From: Comamonas testosteroni
Lineage (GTDB): Bacteria; Pseudomonadota; Gammaproteobacteria; Burkholderiales; Burkholderiaceae_C
Assembly (NCBI RefSeq): GCF_030505195.1
Contig: NZ_CP129672.1
Coordinates: 4,808,501-4,872,500 of the forward strand
DNA length: 64,000 bases
Direction: 5' to 3'
Part shown: positions 1-9,632 of the stretch, piece after piece
Numbering within the stretch: the stretch's first letter is position 1
Layout of the letters: each line of letters begins with the position of its first letter
The notes under the pieces: model-generated
Told to the model about the DNA's origin: nothing
Database searches by the model: none
The model's input: only the letters and a program-made list of their open reading frames with translations
Made by a program: the position numbers and the translations under genes

Positions 1-9
1 GAGTGCACC

Positions 10-1341
10 ATGCCCCAATCCCTGACTCAGCAACTGAGCCGTGAACAGCAAATCGCAGCCCTCGAAAAAGACTGGGCACAGAACCCACGCTGGAAGAGCG
101 TAAAGCGCGGTTACAGCGCTGCCGATGTGGTGCGTCTGCGTGGCAGCCTGCAGCCTGAGTACACGCTGGCCCAGCGCGGCGCCGAAGTGCTGTGGGACAA
201 GATTAACGGCAGCTCGAAGAAGGGCTATGTGAACGCCTTCGGCGCCATCTCTGCAGGCCAGGCCATGCAGCAGGCCAAGGCCGGCCTGGAAGCCGTGTAC
301 CTGTCGGGCTGGCAAGTAGCCGCCGACGGCAACACCTCCGAGACCATGTACCCCGATCAGTCGCTGTACGCCTATGACTCCGTGCCCACCATGGTGCGTC
401 GCATCAACAACACCTTCAAGCGCGCCGATGAAATCCAATGGGGCAAGGGCATCAACCCCGGCGACAAGGAGTTCATCGACTACTTCCTGCCCATCGTGGC
501 TGATGCGGAAGCCGGCTTTGGCGGCGTGCTCAACGCGTTCGAGCTGATGAAGAACATGATTCAGGCAGGTGCTGCCGGCGTGCACTTTGAAGACCAGTTG
601 GCCGCCGTCAAGAAGTGCGGCCACATGGGCGGCAAGGTGCTGGTGCCCACCCGCGAAGCGGTCGAGAAGCTGATCGCCGCCCGTTTTGCAGCTGACGTGA
701 TGGGCGTGCCCACCATTGTGCTGGCCCGTACCGATGCCGAAGCGGCCAACCTGATCACCAGCAACCATGACGAGAACGACATCCCGTTCCTGACTGGCGA
801 GCGTACTCAGGAGGGCTTCTACCGTGTCAAGAACGGTCTGGAGCAATCCATCAGCCGCGGCGTGGCCTACGCTCCCTATGCGGATCTGGTGTGGTGCGAA
901 ACCGGTGTGCCCGATATCGGCTTTGCCCGCGAATTTGCCCAGGCCGTGCACGCAGCCTGCCCAGGCAAGCTGCTGAGCTACAACTGCTCGCCTTCGTTCA
1001 ACTGGAAGAAGAATCTCAACGACAGCCAGATCGCTTCCTTCCAGGAAGACCTGTCCGCACTGGGTTACAAGTTCCAGTTCATCACGCTGGCCGGCATTCA
1101 CAGCAACTGGTACAACACCTTCAAGTTCGCCCACGAGTACGCTCGCGGCGAAGGCATGAAGCACTACGTGGAAATGATCCAGGAGCCCGAATTCGCGGCT
1201 CGTGACAAGGGCTACACCTTTGTCTCGCACCAGCAGGAAGTGGGCGCAGGTTACTTCGACGACGTGACCACCGTGATCCAGGGCGGCTCCTCCAGCGTCA
1301 AGGCGCTGACCGGCTCCACCGAGGAAGAGCAGTTCCATTGA
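10..1341 (+). CDS. aceA: Isocitrate lyase
   Basis: This enzyme cleaves isocitrate to glyoxylate and succinate, the first step of the glyoxylate shunt used for growth on acetate and fatty acids; it is cytosolic. The 443-residue length is normal for the bacterial class. The catalytic signature KKCGH is at residues 201-205 with the nucleophile Cys203, and the metal/substrate segment ADAEAGFGG lies just before it. Only nine bases precede the ATG, so neither the ribosome site nor the promoter can be judged. The gene is followed by a strong intrinsic terminator, so it forms a unit separate from thrS. The identification rests on family motifs and near full-length similarity that I recognise. Confidence 0.97.
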   Translation: MPQSLTQQLSREQQIAALEKDWAQNPRWKSVKRGYSAADVVRLRGSLQPEYTLAQRGAEVLWDKINGSSKKGYVNAFGAISAGQAMQQAKAGLEAVYLSGWQVAADGNTSETMYPDQSLYAYDSVPTMVRRINNTFKRADEIQWGKGINPGDKEFIDYFLPIVADAEAGFGGVLNAFELMKNMIQAGAAGVHFEDQLAAVKKCGHMGGKVLVPTREAVEKLIAARFAADVMGVPTIVLARTDAEAANLITSNHDENDIPFLTGERTQEGFYRVKNGLEQSISRGVAYAPYADLVWCETGVPDIGFAREFAQAVHAACPGKLLSYNCSPSFNWKKNLNDSQIASFQEDLSALGYKFQFITLAGIHSNWYNTFKFAHEYARGEGMKHYVEMIQEPEFAARDKGYTFVSHQQEVGAGYFDDVTTVIQGGSSSVKALTGSTEEEQFH

Positions 1342-1385
1342 GCCACGATGAATCGTGATTCTGTCTAGGTAAAAAAAGGGGTTAT

Positions 1386-1417
1386 GCGCCCGGGGCGAAA
1401 GTCTCGGGCGCTTTTTT
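1386..1417 (+). terminator. Intrinsic terminator of aceA
   Basis: A GC-rich stem (GCGCCCG at 1386-1392 pairing with CGGGCGC at 1405-1411) is followed directly by six T residues. It lies 45 bases after the aceA stop codon. Confidence 0.9.
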
Positions 1418-1428
1418 GTTTGCCGGGT

Positions 1429-1434
1429 TAAAAT
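1429..1434 (+). promoter_or_regulatory. Candidate -10 box for the thrS leader transcript
   Basis: TAAAAT stands just after the aceA terminator and about 45 bases before the leader peptide. No clear -35 box is visible at the right distance, so the promoter assignment is tentative. Confidence 0.4.
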
Positions 1435-1477
1435 GCCGCGACTTCAATTCACAAGGGCGAGAAAGGCATCAACGGTT

Positions 1478-1519
1478 ATGACACCGCGAACTACATCGGA
1501 GATGTACTTCAGCTGCTGA
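1478..1519 (+). CDS. Thr-rich leader peptide of thrS (13 aa)
   Basis: The peptide reads [13 protein letters not shown]; three of 13 codons are Thr (ACA at 1481, ACT at 1490, ACA at 1493). A modest ribosome site GAAAGG is at 1461-1466, eleven bases before the ATG. The stop codon lies in the loop of a small hairpin (CAGCTGC 1510-1516 with GCAGCTG 1522-1528). An intrinsic terminator follows before thrS. By analogy with the amino-acid operon leaders of proteobacteria, slow translation of the Thr codons when charged Thr-tRNA is scarce would prevent termination. The peptide itself probably has no other role. No expression evidence can be read from DNA. Confidence 0.6.
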   Translation: MTPRTTSEMYFSC

Positions 1520-1597
1520 TGGCAGCTGGCGGTTCGCGCCTGCCCGAGATTTCTCGACCCCTCATCAAAGCGCGGACTGGTTCCGCGCTTTTTGCTT
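1481..1597 (+). promoter_or_regulatory. Attenuator with alternative pairings upstream of thrS
   Basis: Four segments can pair in exclusive ways. Segment 1 (CGCGAAC, 1485-1491, inside the Thr codons) is an exact complement of segment 2 (GTTCGCG, 1532-1538). Segment 2 (1531-1539) also pairs with segment 3 (1570-1578) over nine positions, two of them G-U. Segment 3 (AAAGCGCGGA, 1567-1576) forms a perfect 10-bp terminator stem with segment 4 (TCCGCGCTTT, 1582-1591), followed by a T-rich tail. A ribosome stalled at ACT-ACA would cover segment 1, free segment 2 to pair with segment 3, and so allow read-through into thrS. The pairings are read from the sequence; the mechanism is inferred. Confidence 0.65.
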
Positions 1598-1662
1598 TCA
1601 GGCAACTCCAAAGCTCTGGCGCTGGCCCTCACCCACACAAATTTGGTTTGACAAGGAATTTC

Positions 1663-3582
1663 ATGATCAACATCACGCTCCCCGATGGCTCCAAGCGCGA
1701 ATATCCGGGCCCGGTTTCGGTCGCTGAGGTCGCTGCTTCGATCGGCTCCGGCCTGGCCAAGGCGGCACTTGCCGGCAAGATCAACGGCAAGGTCGTGGAC
1801 ACCAGCTTTGTGATCGAGCAGGATTCGCCGCTGTCCATCATCACCGCCAAGGATGCCGATGGTCTGGAGGTGATCCGCCACTCCACCGCTCACTTGCTGG
1901 CCTATGCCGTCAAGGAGCTGTTTCCCGATGCCCAGGTCACCATCGGCCCTGTGATCGAAAACGGTTTCTACTACGACTTCTCGTACAAGCGTCCCTTCAC
2001 TCCCGAAGATCTGGCTGCCATCGAAAAGAAGATGACCGAGCTGGCCAACAAGGACGAGCAGGTGGTGCGTCGCGTGCTGCCGCGCGACGAGGCCGTGCAG
2101 TACTTCAAGGGCATCGGCGAAGCCTACAAGGCCGAGATCATTGCCTCCATCCCCAGCAACGAGGATGTGAGCCTGTACCGTGAAGGCGCCTTCGAAGATC
2201 TGTGCCGTGGCCCTCACGTGCCCAGCACTGGCAAGCTCAAGCACTTCAAGCTGATGAAGGTGGCCGGTGCCTACTGGCGTGGCGACCACCGCAACGAGAT
2301 GCTGCAGCGCATCTACGGCACCGCCTGGGCGACCAAGGACGAGCTCAAGGACTATCTGTTCCGCCTGGAAGAAGCCGAAAAGCGCGATCACCGCAAGCTG
2401 GGCCGCGAGCTGGATCTGTTCCACATCGATGAGCATTCGCCCGGCACCGTGTTCTGGCACCCCAAGGGTTGGGCAGTCTGGCAACAGGTCGAGCAGTACA
2501 TGCGCCGCGTCTATCAGGACAACGGCTACCAGGAAGTCAAGGCTCCGCAGATTCTGGACAAGGGCCTGTGGGAGAAGACCGGCCACTGGGACAAGTACCG
2601 CGAAAACATGTTCACCACCGATTCGGAAAAGCGTGAATATGCCCTCAAGCCCATGAACTGCCCGGGCCACATCATCATCTTCAAGCAAGGCATCAAGAGC
2701 TATCGCGATCTGCCGCTGCGCTTTGGCGAGTTCGGCAACTGCCATCGCAACGAGCCCACCGGTTCGCTGCACGGCATCATGCGCGTGCGTGCCTTCACTC
2801 AGGACGATGGTCACATCTTCTGTACCGAAGACCAGATCCAGGCCGAGGTGACGGCCTTCACTTCGCTGCTGCAAAAGGTGTATGCCGACTTCGGTTTCAC
2901 CAATATTTTGTATCGCCTGTCGACCCGTCCCGAGAAGCGCATCGGCACCGATGAAGCCTGGGACAAGGCCGAGAACGCGCTGGCCGAAGGTCTGCGCGCT
3001 TCGGGTTGCGAGTTCGAGTATCTGCCGGGCGAGGGCGCGTTCTACGGCCCGAAGATCGAGTACACCCTGAAGGATGCGCTGGGTCGCGAATGGCAGTGCG
3101 GCACCATCCAGGTGGACCCGAACATGCCCGAGCGTCTCGATGCGGAATTCGTGGGCGAGGATGGCGAGCGCCATCGTCCCATCATGCTGCACCGCGCGAT
3201 TCTGGGTTCGCTCGAGCGTTTCATCGGCATTTTGGTCGAGCATCACTCGGGCGCGCTGCCTGCCTGGCTGGCTCCCGTGCAGGCTGCCGTGCTCAATATC
3301 ACGGACGCTCAGGCCGACTATGCGCAGGAAGTTGCGCAGAAGCTGCAAAAAGCATTGCCGAATCAAAGCCTTAGGGTAGTGACAGATCTGCGCAATGAAA
3401 AGATTACGTATAAAATACGCGAGCATTCCATGCAGAAGCTGCCCTACATCCTTGTCGCAGGCGACAAGGAGAAGGCTGCTGGTGCGGTTGCAGTGCGCGC
3501 CCGGGGTAACAAAGACCTCGGTGTGATGTCGGTTGATGCATTCATTGAATTGCTCGCCAAGGACATCACGGCCAAGGCCTGA
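1663..3582 (+). CDS. thrS: Threonyl-tRNA synthetase
   Basis: The enzyme charges tRNA-Thr with threonine in the cytosol. The ATG at 1663 has a ribosome site AAGGA at 1652-1656 and gives 639 residues, close to the 642 of E. coli ThrRS; an in-frame ATG 144 bases upstream lies inside the leader and is rejected. Domains in order are an N-terminal TGS domain (about 1-62), the editing domain with HSTAH (His73, His77), the class II catalytic core with the zinc-ligand segment MNCPGH, and a C-terminal anticodon-binding domain. The leader suggests control by Thr-tRNA supply. infC follows after 91 bases. Confidence 0.97.
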   Translation: MINITLPDGSKREYPGPVSVAEVAASIGSGLAKAALAGKINGKVVDTSFVIEQDSPLSIITAKDADGLEVIRHSTAHLLAYAVKELFPDAQVTIGPVIENGFYYDFSYKRPFTPEDLAAIEKKMTELANKDEQVVRRVLPRDEAVQYFKGIGEAYKAEIIASIPSNEDVSLYREGAFEDLCRGPHVPSTGKLKHFKLMKVAGAYWRGDHRNEMLQRIYGTAWATKDELKDYLFRLEEAEKRDHRKLGRELDLFHIDEHSPGTVFWHPKGWAVWQQVEQYMRRVYQDNGYQEVKAPQILDKGLWEKTGHWDKYRENMFTTDSEKREYALKPMNCPGHIIIFKQGIKSYRDLPLRFGEFGNCHRNEPTGSLHGIMRVRAFTQDDGHIFCTEDQIQAEVTAFTSLLQKVYADFGFTNILYRLSTRPEKRIGTDEAWDKAENALAEGLRASGCEFEYLPGEGAFYGPKIEYTLKDALGREWQCGTIQVDPNMPERLDAEFVGEDGERHRPIMLHRAILGSLERFIGILVEHHSGALPAWLAPVQAAVLNITDAQADYAQEVAQKLQKALPNQSLRVVTDLRNEKITYKIREHSMQKLPYILVAGDKEKAAGAVAVRARGNKDLGVMSVDAFIELLAKDITAKA

Positions 3583-3673
3583 AGCAGATTAATTTTTGTG
3601 GCGGGCCGGTCAGCGTGCAAGGCACGCTAGCCGGCTACGCTGTTGTAGCCATTTCAATCCAAGGGTGAAAACC

Positions 3674-4297
3674 ATAGCTACTGAATTTCGCGATCGGCGC
3701 CACCGTGAAGAGCGCAAGCATCGACTGAACCGAGAAATCATGGCGCCTGAAGTGCGTCTGTCTGGTCCTGACAACGAGCCTCTGGGCATCGTGCCGCTGC
3801 TAGAAGCGCTGCGCATGGCCGGTGAGTTGGATGTCGACCTGGTGGAAATTGCGGCCAACGCATCTCCTCCGGTCTGCCGTTTGATGGATTACGGCAAGTT
3901 CAAGTACCAGGAACAGAAGAAGGCTGCCGAAGCCAAGGCCAAGCAGACCGTCATCGAAATCAAGGAAGTGAAGTTCCGCCCTGGTACGGATGATGGTGAC
4001 TACAACATCAAACTGCGCAATATCCGCCGTTTTCTGGCGGAAGGCGACAAGTGCAAGATCACGCTGCGTTTCCGCGGCCGTGAAATCACGCACCAGCAGC
4101 TGGGTCTGAATCTGCTCAACCGTCTGCGCGACGATCTGGCCGATTCCATCCAGGTGGAGCAGTTCCCCAAGCTGGAAGGCCGTCAGATGATCATGATGGT
4201 GGCGCCGTCTCGTGCAGGCGGCAAGAAGCCTGCCGGTGGTGCAAAACCACAAGGTGATGGCGTCGCTGCTGCACCTGAAGCTGCAGATAAGGCATAA
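3674..4297 (+). CDS. infC: Translation initiation factor IF-3, AUA start
   Basis: IF-3 binds the 30S subunit, keeps 50S off and checks the start codon and initiator tRNA. I place the start at ATA (3674): the family N-terminus [20 protein letters not shown] begins right after it and a ribosome site AAGGGTG lies just upstream. The first in-frame ATG after it would remove conserved residues. A non-AUG start is typical of infC and is the basis of its autoregulation in E. coli, which uses AUU. The product is 207 residues, with a low-complexity Gly/Ala/Lys tail after the C-terminal domain. It lies between thrS and rpmI, as in most proteobacteria. Confidence 0.93.
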   Translation: MATEFRDRRHREERKHRLNREIMAPEVRLSGPDNEPLGIVPLLEALRMAGELDVDLVEIAANASPPVCRLMDYGKFKYQEQKKAAEAKAKQTVIEIKEVKFRPGTDDGDYNIKLRNIRRFLAEGDKCKITLRFRGREITHQQLGLNLLNRLRDDLADSIQVEQFPKLEGRQMIMMVAPSRAGGKKPAGGAKPQGDGVAAAPEAADKA

Positions 4298-4318
4298 TTG
4301 CTGTTTTGCCTTGCGGGT

Positions 4319-4341
4319 AAAAGTGGGCTTGGCCCACTTTT
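4319..4341 (+). terminator. Hairpin after infC
   Basis: AAAAGTGGGC (4319-4328) pairs perfectly with GCCCACTTTT (4332-4341) around a 3-base loop. The only T run is inside the stem, so it may be a weak terminator or part of the rpmI-rplT leader, where ribosomal protein L20 acts as repressor in E. coli. Confidence 0.55.
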
Positions 4342-4343
4342 GC

Positions 4344-4424
4344 AGGACTTACGCAAACAAGGATGTCGCAACGGCCAGCTTCTTTTAGAAGATGCCTTGC
4401 CTAAGACCTGATTTGCGTAAGTCG
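4344..4424. repeat. Hairpin-forming intergenic repeat, copy 1
   Basis: The ends are a perfect 12-bp inverted repeat: GACTTACGCAAA (4346-4357) and TTTGCGTAAGTC (4412-4423). The interior shares CCTGAT with copies at 5188 and 9505. It lies between infC and rpmI and encodes nothing visible. Confidence 0.7.
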
Positions 4425-4572
4425 TTTTTGTGCGGCAACAAAGAATTTGCAGGCTTGCCTGCAAGACGTCAGTCCGGCCTGGCCGGACTGACAAACAAGT
4501 GCCTCGGAGGCCAGCGAAGTGTGTGCAGGTTGCACACCGCCTTGCGAGCACAAATTCAATAGGAGCATTCAC

Positions 4573-4776
4573 ATGCCCAAAATGAAGACTAAGAGCAGCG
4601 CGAAGAAGCGTTTTCGCGTTCGTCCCGGTGGTACCGTCAAGCGCGGTCAAGCCTTCAAGCGTCACATCTTGACCAAGAAGACCACGAAGAACAAGCGTCA
4701 CCTGCGTGGCATTGTCAACGTGCATGAAGGCGATATGGGCTCCATCGCAAAGATGTTGCCTGGCGCTGGTCTGTAA
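4573..4776 (+). CDS. rpmI: 50S ribosomal protein L35
   Basis: This is a 67-residue, Lys/Arg-rich ribosomal protein of the large subunit. The ATG at 4573 follows a ribosome site AGGAG at 4561 and gives the typical start [16 protein letters not shown]; an in-frame extension upstream is not conserved. rplT begins 26 bases downstream, the usual rpmI-rplT pair. The 275-base gap after infC contains a hairpin and repeat copy 1, which may influence expression. Confidence 0.97.
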   Translation: MPKMKTKSSAKKRFRVRPGGTVKRGQAFKRHILTKKTTKNKRHLRGIVNVHEGDMGSIAKMLPGAGL

Positions 4777-4802
4777 TTCACTGACGAACTAGGAGAAAAC
4801 AC

Positions 4803-5162
4803 ATGCCTCGCGTCAAACGTGGTGTAACGGCCCGTGCCCGTCACAAAAAAGTTCTGAATCTGGCCAAGGGTTTCCGCGGTCGCCGTGGTAACGTCTTCCG
4901 CGTTGCCAAGCAAGCGGTCATGAAGGCTGGTCAATACGCCTACCGTGACCGTCGTACCAAGAAGCGCGTGTTCCGTCAGCTGTGGATCGCTCGTATCAAC
5001 GCTGCTGCACGTGAACTGGGTCTGACTTACAGCCAATTCGCCAACGGCCTGAAGAAGGCTGCCATCGAAATCGACCGCAAGATGCTGGCCGATATCGCCG
5101 TGCACGACAAGGCTGCTTTTGCAGCTATCGTCGACCAAGTCAAGGCCAAGCTGGCTGCCTGA
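4803..5162 (+). CDS. rplT: 50S ribosomal protein L20
   Basis: L20 is a 119-residue early-assembly protein of the 50S subunit that also represses its own operon in E. coli by binding the mRNA. The sequence shows the basic N-terminal extension ([18 protein letters not shown]) and the globular C-terminus with the expected length. Its ribosome site is AGGAG, about nine bases before the ATG. Downstream come repeat copy 2 and a hairpin before pheS. Confidence 0.97.
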   Translation: MPRVKRGVTARARHKKVLNLAKGFRGRRGNVFRVAKQAVMKAGQYAYRDRRTKKRVFRQLWIARINAAARELGLTYSQFANGLKKAAIEIDRKMLADIAVHDKAAFAAIVDQVKAKLAA

Positions 5163-5187
5163 GGTCACGATCGGTAGTTACTCTTGT

Positions 5188-5266
5188 AGGACTTTTGCAG
5201 ACCAGAATCCCCAAAGGCATTTGCCGATGGGCGAGCATCTTGCTCGAACCTGATTGCAGAAGTCGT
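5188..5266. repeat. Hairpin-forming intergenic repeat, copy 2
   Basis: This copy is diverged. GACTTTTGCA (5190-5199) faces TGCAGAAGTC (5255-5264) with one mismatch, and an inner hairpin is present near 5231-5246. It shares the end motifs and the interior CCTGAT with the copies at 4344 and 9505. Confidence 0.6.
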
Positions 5267-5298
5267 GTCTTGTTCGGTAGCTGCTGATGCACAAACAG

Positions 5299-5341
5299 CA
5301 AGGGCTAGGGCTTGAAAAGGCACTAGCCCTTGTTTATTTTT
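5299..5341 (+). terminator. Hairpin with T-rich tail upstream of pheS
   Basis: CAAGGGCTAG (5299-5308) pairs perfectly with CTAGCCCTTG (5323-5332), followed by TTTATTTTTA. It lies 22 bases before the pheS ATG, so it either ends the rplT transcript or attenuates pheST. I found no Phe-rich leader peptide beside it. Confidence 0.7.
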
Positions 5342-5362
5342 ACAAGTCGATAAAGAGTCGAT

Positions 5363-6415
5363 ATGAACGAGTTGGATTCTCTGGTCGAAAGCGCACAGCA
5401 ACTGTTTGCGCAAGCCCACACCCCCGCTGATCTGGAAAATGCCAAGGCGCAGTTTCTGGGCAAGTCGGGCAAGATGACCGAGCTCATGAAGGGCATGGCG
5501 CAGCTTTCCGTCGAAGAGAAGAAGTCGCGCGGCGCCGCCATCAACGTGGCCAAGCAGGCGATCGAAGCGGCCTTGACCGCCCGTCGCAAGGCTTTGGCAG
5601 ACGCCGAGCTGCAGGCCCATCTGAAGGCCGAGGTGCTGGATGTGACTCTGCCTGGTCGCCGTCGTGGCGCGGGAGGGCTGCACCCCGTCTCCATCACCAT
5701 GGAGCGTATCGAGGGTATTTTCGGCTCCATGGGCTTTGATGTGGCCCAGGGCCCCGAGATCGAATCCGACTGGTTCAACTTCACGGCGCTGAACACGCCC
5801 GAAGACCATCCCGCGCGCTCCATGCACGACACCTTCTATGTCGAAGGCGGCACCCAGCACGCACCCAATCTGCTGCGCACGCACACCAGCCCCATGCAGG
5901 TGCGCCATGCCGTGCAGCATGTGAAGAATTACCGCAACGCGCTCGATGCCGGCCAGACCATGCCCGAGATCCGCGTGATTGCCCCCGGCCGCACCTACCG
6001 TGTGGACTCGGATGCCACCCACTCGCCGATGTTCCACCAGTGCGAAGGCCTGTGGATCGGCGAGAACGTGAGCTTCAAGGACCTGAAGGTCGTGTTCACC
6101 GATTTCTGCAAGACCTTCTTCGAGCAGGATGATCTGGTGCTGCGTTTTCGTCCCAGCTTCTTCCCGTTCACCGAGCCTTCGGCCGAAATCGACATCCAGT
6201 TCCAGAGCGGCCCGCTGGCCGGCAAGTGGCTGGAAGTGGCGGGCTCCGGCCAGGTGCACCCCAATGTGGTGCGCAACATGGGCTTGGACCCCGAAAAATA
6301 CATCGGCTTTGCCTTTGGCATGGGCCCCGACCGCCTGACCATGCTGCGTTACGGCGTGAACGACCTGCGCCTGTTCTTCGACGGCGACATCCGTTTTCTG
6401 TCGCAGTTTCAGTAA
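5363..6415 (+). CDS. pheS: Phenylalanyl-tRNA synthetase alpha subunit
   Basis: PheS forms the alpha2-beta2 PheRS with PheT and holds the class II active site that charges tRNA-Phe. The 350-residue length is normal. An N-terminal coiled-coil arm (about 1-90) precedes the catalytic domain, whose C-terminal half has the conserved [16 protein letters not shown] and the glycine-rich [13 protein letters not shown] motif 3. The ATG at 5363 is the first in frame after the leader hairpin, with only weak ribosome-site character. pheT follows after 167 bases. Confidence 0.97.
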   Translation: MNELDSLVESAQQLFAQAHTPADLENAKAQFLGKSGKMTELMKGMAQLSVEEKKSRGAAINVAKQAIEAALTARRKALADAELQAHLKAEVLDVTLPGRRRGAGGLHPVSITMERIEGIFGSMGFDVAQGPEIESDWFNFTALNTPEDHPARSMHDTFYVEGGTQHAPNLLRTHTSPMQVRHAVQHVKNYRNALDAGQTMPEIRVIAPGRTYRVDSDATHSPMFHQCEGLWIGENVSFKDLKVVFTDFCKTFFEQDDLVLRFRPSFFPFTEPSAEIDIQFQSGPLAGKWLEVAGSGQVHPNVVRNMGLDPEKYIGFAFGMGPDRLTMLRYGVNDLRLFFDGDIRFLSQFQ

Positions 6416-6528
6416 TTAAAAAAGTGAGCTGTCAGCGCACGCTTTGAAACGATTTCAGATAGTTTTTATGCTGAAATCCTTGTGTGACGAGCGCTAGTAG
6501 CTCATCTTTTTGATGATACGCATGCCCA

Positions 6529-6560
6529 GCCAGTGGCAGACCGCTTGCGGTGCGACTGGC
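6529..6560. other. Hairpin in the pheS-pheT gap
   Basis: GCCAGT (6529-6534) pairs with ACTGGC (6555-6560) and an inner stem ACCGC/GCGGT (6540-6551) stacks inside. It lies 22 bases before the pheT ATG. There is no T run, so it is not a classical terminator. Confidence 0.45.
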
Positions 6561-6582
6561 ATGAACGCCAAAGAGTCTGACT

Positions 6583-9036
6583 ATGCAATTTCCTGAATCC
6601 TGGTTGCGCGAATACTGCAACCCCAATCTGACCACCCAGCAACTGGCCGATACCCTGACCATGGCCGGTCTGGAAGTGGAAGAGCTGGATCCTGTGGCGC
6701 CTCCCTTCACCGGCATCGTGGTCGGCGAAATCAAGGAAGCCGTGCAACACCCCGACGCCGACCGTCTGCGCGTATGCAAGGTGGATATTGGCCAGCCCGA
6801 GCTGCTGAACATCGTCTGCGGCGCGCCGAACGCGCGCGTGGGCATCCGCATTCCCTGCGCCACCGTGGGCGCCGAGCTGCCGCCCGGTGCCGATGGCAAG
6901 CCCTTCAAGATCAAGATCGGCAAGCTGCGCGGCGTGCAGAGCTTTGGCATGCTGTGCTCGGCCAAGGAGCTGGGCATCGACGAAGACGCCAGCGGTCTGC
7001 TGGAGTTCCCTGCCGATGCGCCCCTGGGCCAGAGCGTGCGCGAGTACCTGAATCTGGACGACACGCTGTTCACGCTCAAGCTCACGCCCAATCTGGCGCA
7101 CTGCCTGAGTGTCTACGGTGTGGCGCGCGAGCTGTCGGCGCTGACCGGCACGCCGCTCAAAGCTCTGTCCTTCCCCGCTGCGGCCGTGGCCTTGCAAGAC
7201 AAGCTGCCGGTCAAGATCGAGGCGACCGATCTGTGCGGACGCTTCTCGGGCCGTATCGTGCGCAACGTCAACACGCGGGTGAAGACGCCCCAGTGGATGG
7301 TGGACCGCCTGGCGCGCTGCGGTCAGCGCTCGGTCAGCCCGCTGGTGGATATCTCCAACTATGTGATGTTCGAGCTGGGCCGTCCCAGCCATATCTTCGA
7401 TCTGGACAAGATCAGTGGCGGCCTGAATGTGCGCTGGGGCAAGGAGGGCGAAACGCTCAAGCTGCTCAACGGCAACACCATCAAGATCGACGATTTCCTG
7501 AAGGTCGGCGTGATTGCCGATGACAAGCAGGTTGAGTCGCTGGCCGGCATCATGGGCGGCGACGCCACGGCCGTCTCCGACGACACCCGCAACATCTACA
7601 TCGAAGCCGCGTTCTGGTTCCCCAAGGCCGTGGCCGGCCGCTCGCGCCACTTCAACTTCTCGACCGACGCCGGTCACCGCTTCGAGCGCGGTGTGGACCC
7701 CGAGTTCACCACCGAGCACATCGAGCGCATCACCGCGCTGGTGCTGGAAATCTGCGGCACGCCCGAGACACAGGTCGGCGCCATGGACGACCAGCGGCCC
7801 AATATGCCCACCTCCAAGGCTGTGCAGCTGCGCGTGTCGCGTGCGGCCAAGGTCATCGGCATGGACGTGACCCAGCAGCAATGCCTGGACGCCCTGAACG
7901 GCCTGGGCCTGCCTGCCTCCGTGGCTTCGGAGGGCGTGATTTCGGTGACTGCTCCTACCTTCCGCTTCGACATCAATCTGGAAGAGGATCTGATCGAGGA
8001 AGTGGCCCGCATGATCGGCTACGAAAACCTGCCGACCCCCAAGCCGCTGGCCCCGATCTCGCCCAAGCTGCGCGCTGAGAACGAGCGCAGCCCCTATGCC
8101 GTGCGCCACGAACTGGCGGGCCTGGGCTACCAGGAAACCATCAACTTCAGCTTTGTCGAAGAAAAGTGGGAGCAGGAGCTGGCAGGCAACAACAATGCCA
8201 TCAAGCTGCTCAACCCCATTGCCAGCCATCTGAGCGTGATGCGCTCGTCGCTGCTGGGCTCGCTGCTGCAAGTCTTGAAGTTCAACGTGGACCGCAAGGC
8301 GCAGCGCGTGCGTGTGTTCGAGCTGGGCCGCGTGTTCTTCAAGGACGACTCCGTGGTCGACTCCGACACCACCGTCAAGGGCTTTTACCAGCCCATGCGC
8401 GTGGCGGGTCTGGCCTACGGCGCTGCCGATCAGCTGCAGTGGGGCAGGGCAGAAGCCAAGGTCGACTTCTACGACGTCAAGGGCGATGTGGAAGCGCTGC
8501 TGGCTCCGGCCAAGCCCGTGTTCGAGCCTGCCGAGCACCCCGCCATGCACCCCGGCCGCTGCGCGCGCGTGCTGCTGGACGGCAAGGCCATCGGCTTTGT
8601 CGGCGAGCTGCACCCCCAATGGCGCCAGGAATGGGATCTGGCCCAGGCTCCCGTGATGTTCGAGCTGGAGCTGGACGCCGTGCTGGCCCGTCAGGTCCCT
8701 GTGTTCAAGCCCGTGGCCAAGCACCAGGCGGTGGAGCGCGACATTGCCGTGGTCGTCAAGGAAGCCGTGACCCACGCCCAGGTGATGGAAGCCGTGCAGC
8801 AAGGCGTGCAGGGCGGCATTCTGCGCTCGGCCGTGCTGTTCGACGTATTCCGTCCCAAGAAGCTCAAGGCGGGCGAGGAAGCGGCGCTGGGCAGTCTGGC
8901 CCAGGACGAAAAGAGCCTGGCCGTGCGTCTGACGCTGGGCAGCGACAGCGCGTCGCTGACCGATGCGGAAATCGAGGCCGCCATGCAGGGCACAATTGCG
9001 GCTCTGGTTGAACGCGTTGCGGCTCGACTGCGCTGA
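6583..9036 (+). CDS. pheT: Phenylalanyl-tRNA synthetase beta subunit
   Basis: PheT carries tRNA recognition and editing in the PheRS heterotetramer. At 817 residues it is slightly longer than E. coli PheT (795). An N-terminal tRNA-binding EMAP-like domain (about 40-150), the B3/B4 editing core, B5 and a C-terminal ferredoxin-fold anticodon-binding domain (last 95 residues) can be followed in order. The start [11 protein letters not shown] is typical for betaproteobacteria. ihfA begins 28 bases after the stop, as in the E. coli pheST-ihfA arrangement. Confidence 0.97.
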   Translation: MQFPESWLREYCNPNLTTQQLADTLTMAGLEVEELDPVAPPFTGIVVGEIKEAVQHPDADRLRVCKVDIGQPELLNIVCGAPNARVGIRIPCATVGAELPPGADGKPFKIKIGKLRGVQSFGMLCSAKELGIDEDASGLLEFPADAPLGQSVREYLNLDDTLFTLKLTPNLAHCLSVYGVARELSALTGTPLKALSFPAAAVALQDKLPVKIEATDLCGRFSGRIVRNVNTRVKTPQWMVDRLARCGQRSVSPLVDISNYVMFELGRPSHIFDLDKISGGLNVRWGKEGETLKLLNGNTIKIDDFLKVGVIADDKQVESLAGIMGGDATAVSDDTRNIYIEAAFWFPKAVAGRSRHFNFSTDAGHRFERGVDPEFTTEHIERITALVLEICGTPETQVGAMDDQRPNMPTSKAVQLRVSRAAKVIGMDVTQQQCLDALNGLGLPASVASEGVISVTAPTFRFDINLEEDLIEEVARMIGYENLPTPKPLAPISPKLRAENERSPYAVRHELAGLGYQETINFSFVEEKWEQELAGNNNAIKLLNPIASHLSVMRSSLLGSLLQVLKFNVDRKAQRVRVFELGRVFFKDDSVVDSDTTVKGFYQPMRVAGLAYGAADQLQWGRAEAKVDFYDVKGDVEALLAPAKPVFEPAEHPAMHPGRCARVLLDGKAIGFVGELHPQWRQEWDLAQAPVMFELELDAVLARQVPVFKPVAKHQAVERDIAVVVKEAVTHAQVMEAVQQGVQGGILRSAVLFDVFRPKKLKAGEEAALGSLAQDEKSLAVRLTLGSDSASLTDAEIEAAMQGTIAALVERVAARLR

Positions 9037-9064
9037 TATGTTCAATCCACAAGGAGATCGACCC

Positions 9065-9391
9065 ATGGAGCTTGCCGTAGAGAGCATCGACAGCCCTGCG
9101 TTGACCAAGGCGCAGCTGGCCGATCTGCTGTTTGACGAAATCGGTCTGAACAAGCGCGAAGCCAAGGACATGGTGGATGCGTTTTTCGACCTGATCTCGC
9201 AAAAGCTGGTGGAGGGCGAAGACGTCAAGCTTTCGGGCTTTGGCAACTTCCAGATCCGCACCAAGGCGCCTCGGCCCGGTCGCAACCCGCGCACCGGCGA
9301 GCTGATTCCCATCGCTGCGCGCCGCGTGGTGACCTTTCATGCCAGCAGCAAGCTCAAGGAGCTGATCCAGGGCGAGAGTTCGGAGTCTTAA
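9065..9391 (+). CDS. ihfA: Integration host factor alpha subunit
   Basis: IHF-alpha pairs with IHF-beta to bind and sharply bend DNA in recombination, replication and transcription. The ATG at 9065 has a strong AAGGAG at 9051-9056 and gives 108 residues. The body shows the HU/IHF fold with [15 protein letters not shown] and the beta-arm [10 protein letters not shown], whose Pro intercalates into DNA. It is co-oriented with pheT and most likely co-transcribed. IHF is also used by lambda-type integrases, which is relevant to the prophage further right. Confidence 0.96.
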   Translation: MELAVESIDSPALTKAQLADLLFDEIGLNKREAKDMVDAFFDLISQKLVEGEDVKLSGFGNFQIRTKAPRPGRNPRTGELIPIAARRVVTFHASSKLKELIQGESSES

Positions 9392-9440
9392 GGCGATTGG
9401 CACACGGCGGATGCACTGTCAAGCGGAGCATCGGTCACTG

Positions 9441-9490
9441 AAGAGCTGACAGTCTTGCGTCGCGCGCGGTGCAAGGTCCTGTCAGCTCTT
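9441..9490. repeat. 12-bp inverted repeat after ihfA
   Basis: AAGAGCTGACAG (9441-9452) and CTGTCAGCTCTT (9479-9490) are perfect complements, with an inner stem CTTGC/GCAAG (9454-9475). There is no T run after it on either strand, so it may be an RNA structure or a weak terminator for ihfA. Confidence 0.55.
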
Positions 9491-9504
9491 CGCGCTATAT
9501 TGCT

Positions 9505-9583
9505 AGGACTTGCGCAAACAGGAATGCATAGCGGGCATCTCGATCGATAAAACACCGTGCCTGATCCGGATTTGCGCAGGTCG
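9505..9583. repeat. Hairpin-forming intergenic repeat, copy 3
   Basis: GACTTGCGCAAA (9507-9518) faces TTTGCGCAGGTC (9571-9582). The arms differ in sequence from copy 1 but still pair, with one G-U in place of a mismatch. It sits between ihfA and the merR-type gene and shares end motifs with copies 1 and 2. Confidence 0.7.
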
Positions 9584-9632
9584 TGATTGCCTATCTTTCA
9601 CCCATCCCTTCACTGACCGCTTGCAACCAGCC

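Noticed and set aside
1444..3426. 660-codon antisense frame over thrS
   Set aside because: It lies opposite a full-length, conserved thrS and has shadow composition; the same holds for long antisense frames over pheT, lapB and lapD.
6502..9312. 936-codon antisense frame over pheT
   Set aside because: GC-rich codon bias on the plus strand suppresses stops here; no family resemblance and no ribosome site.
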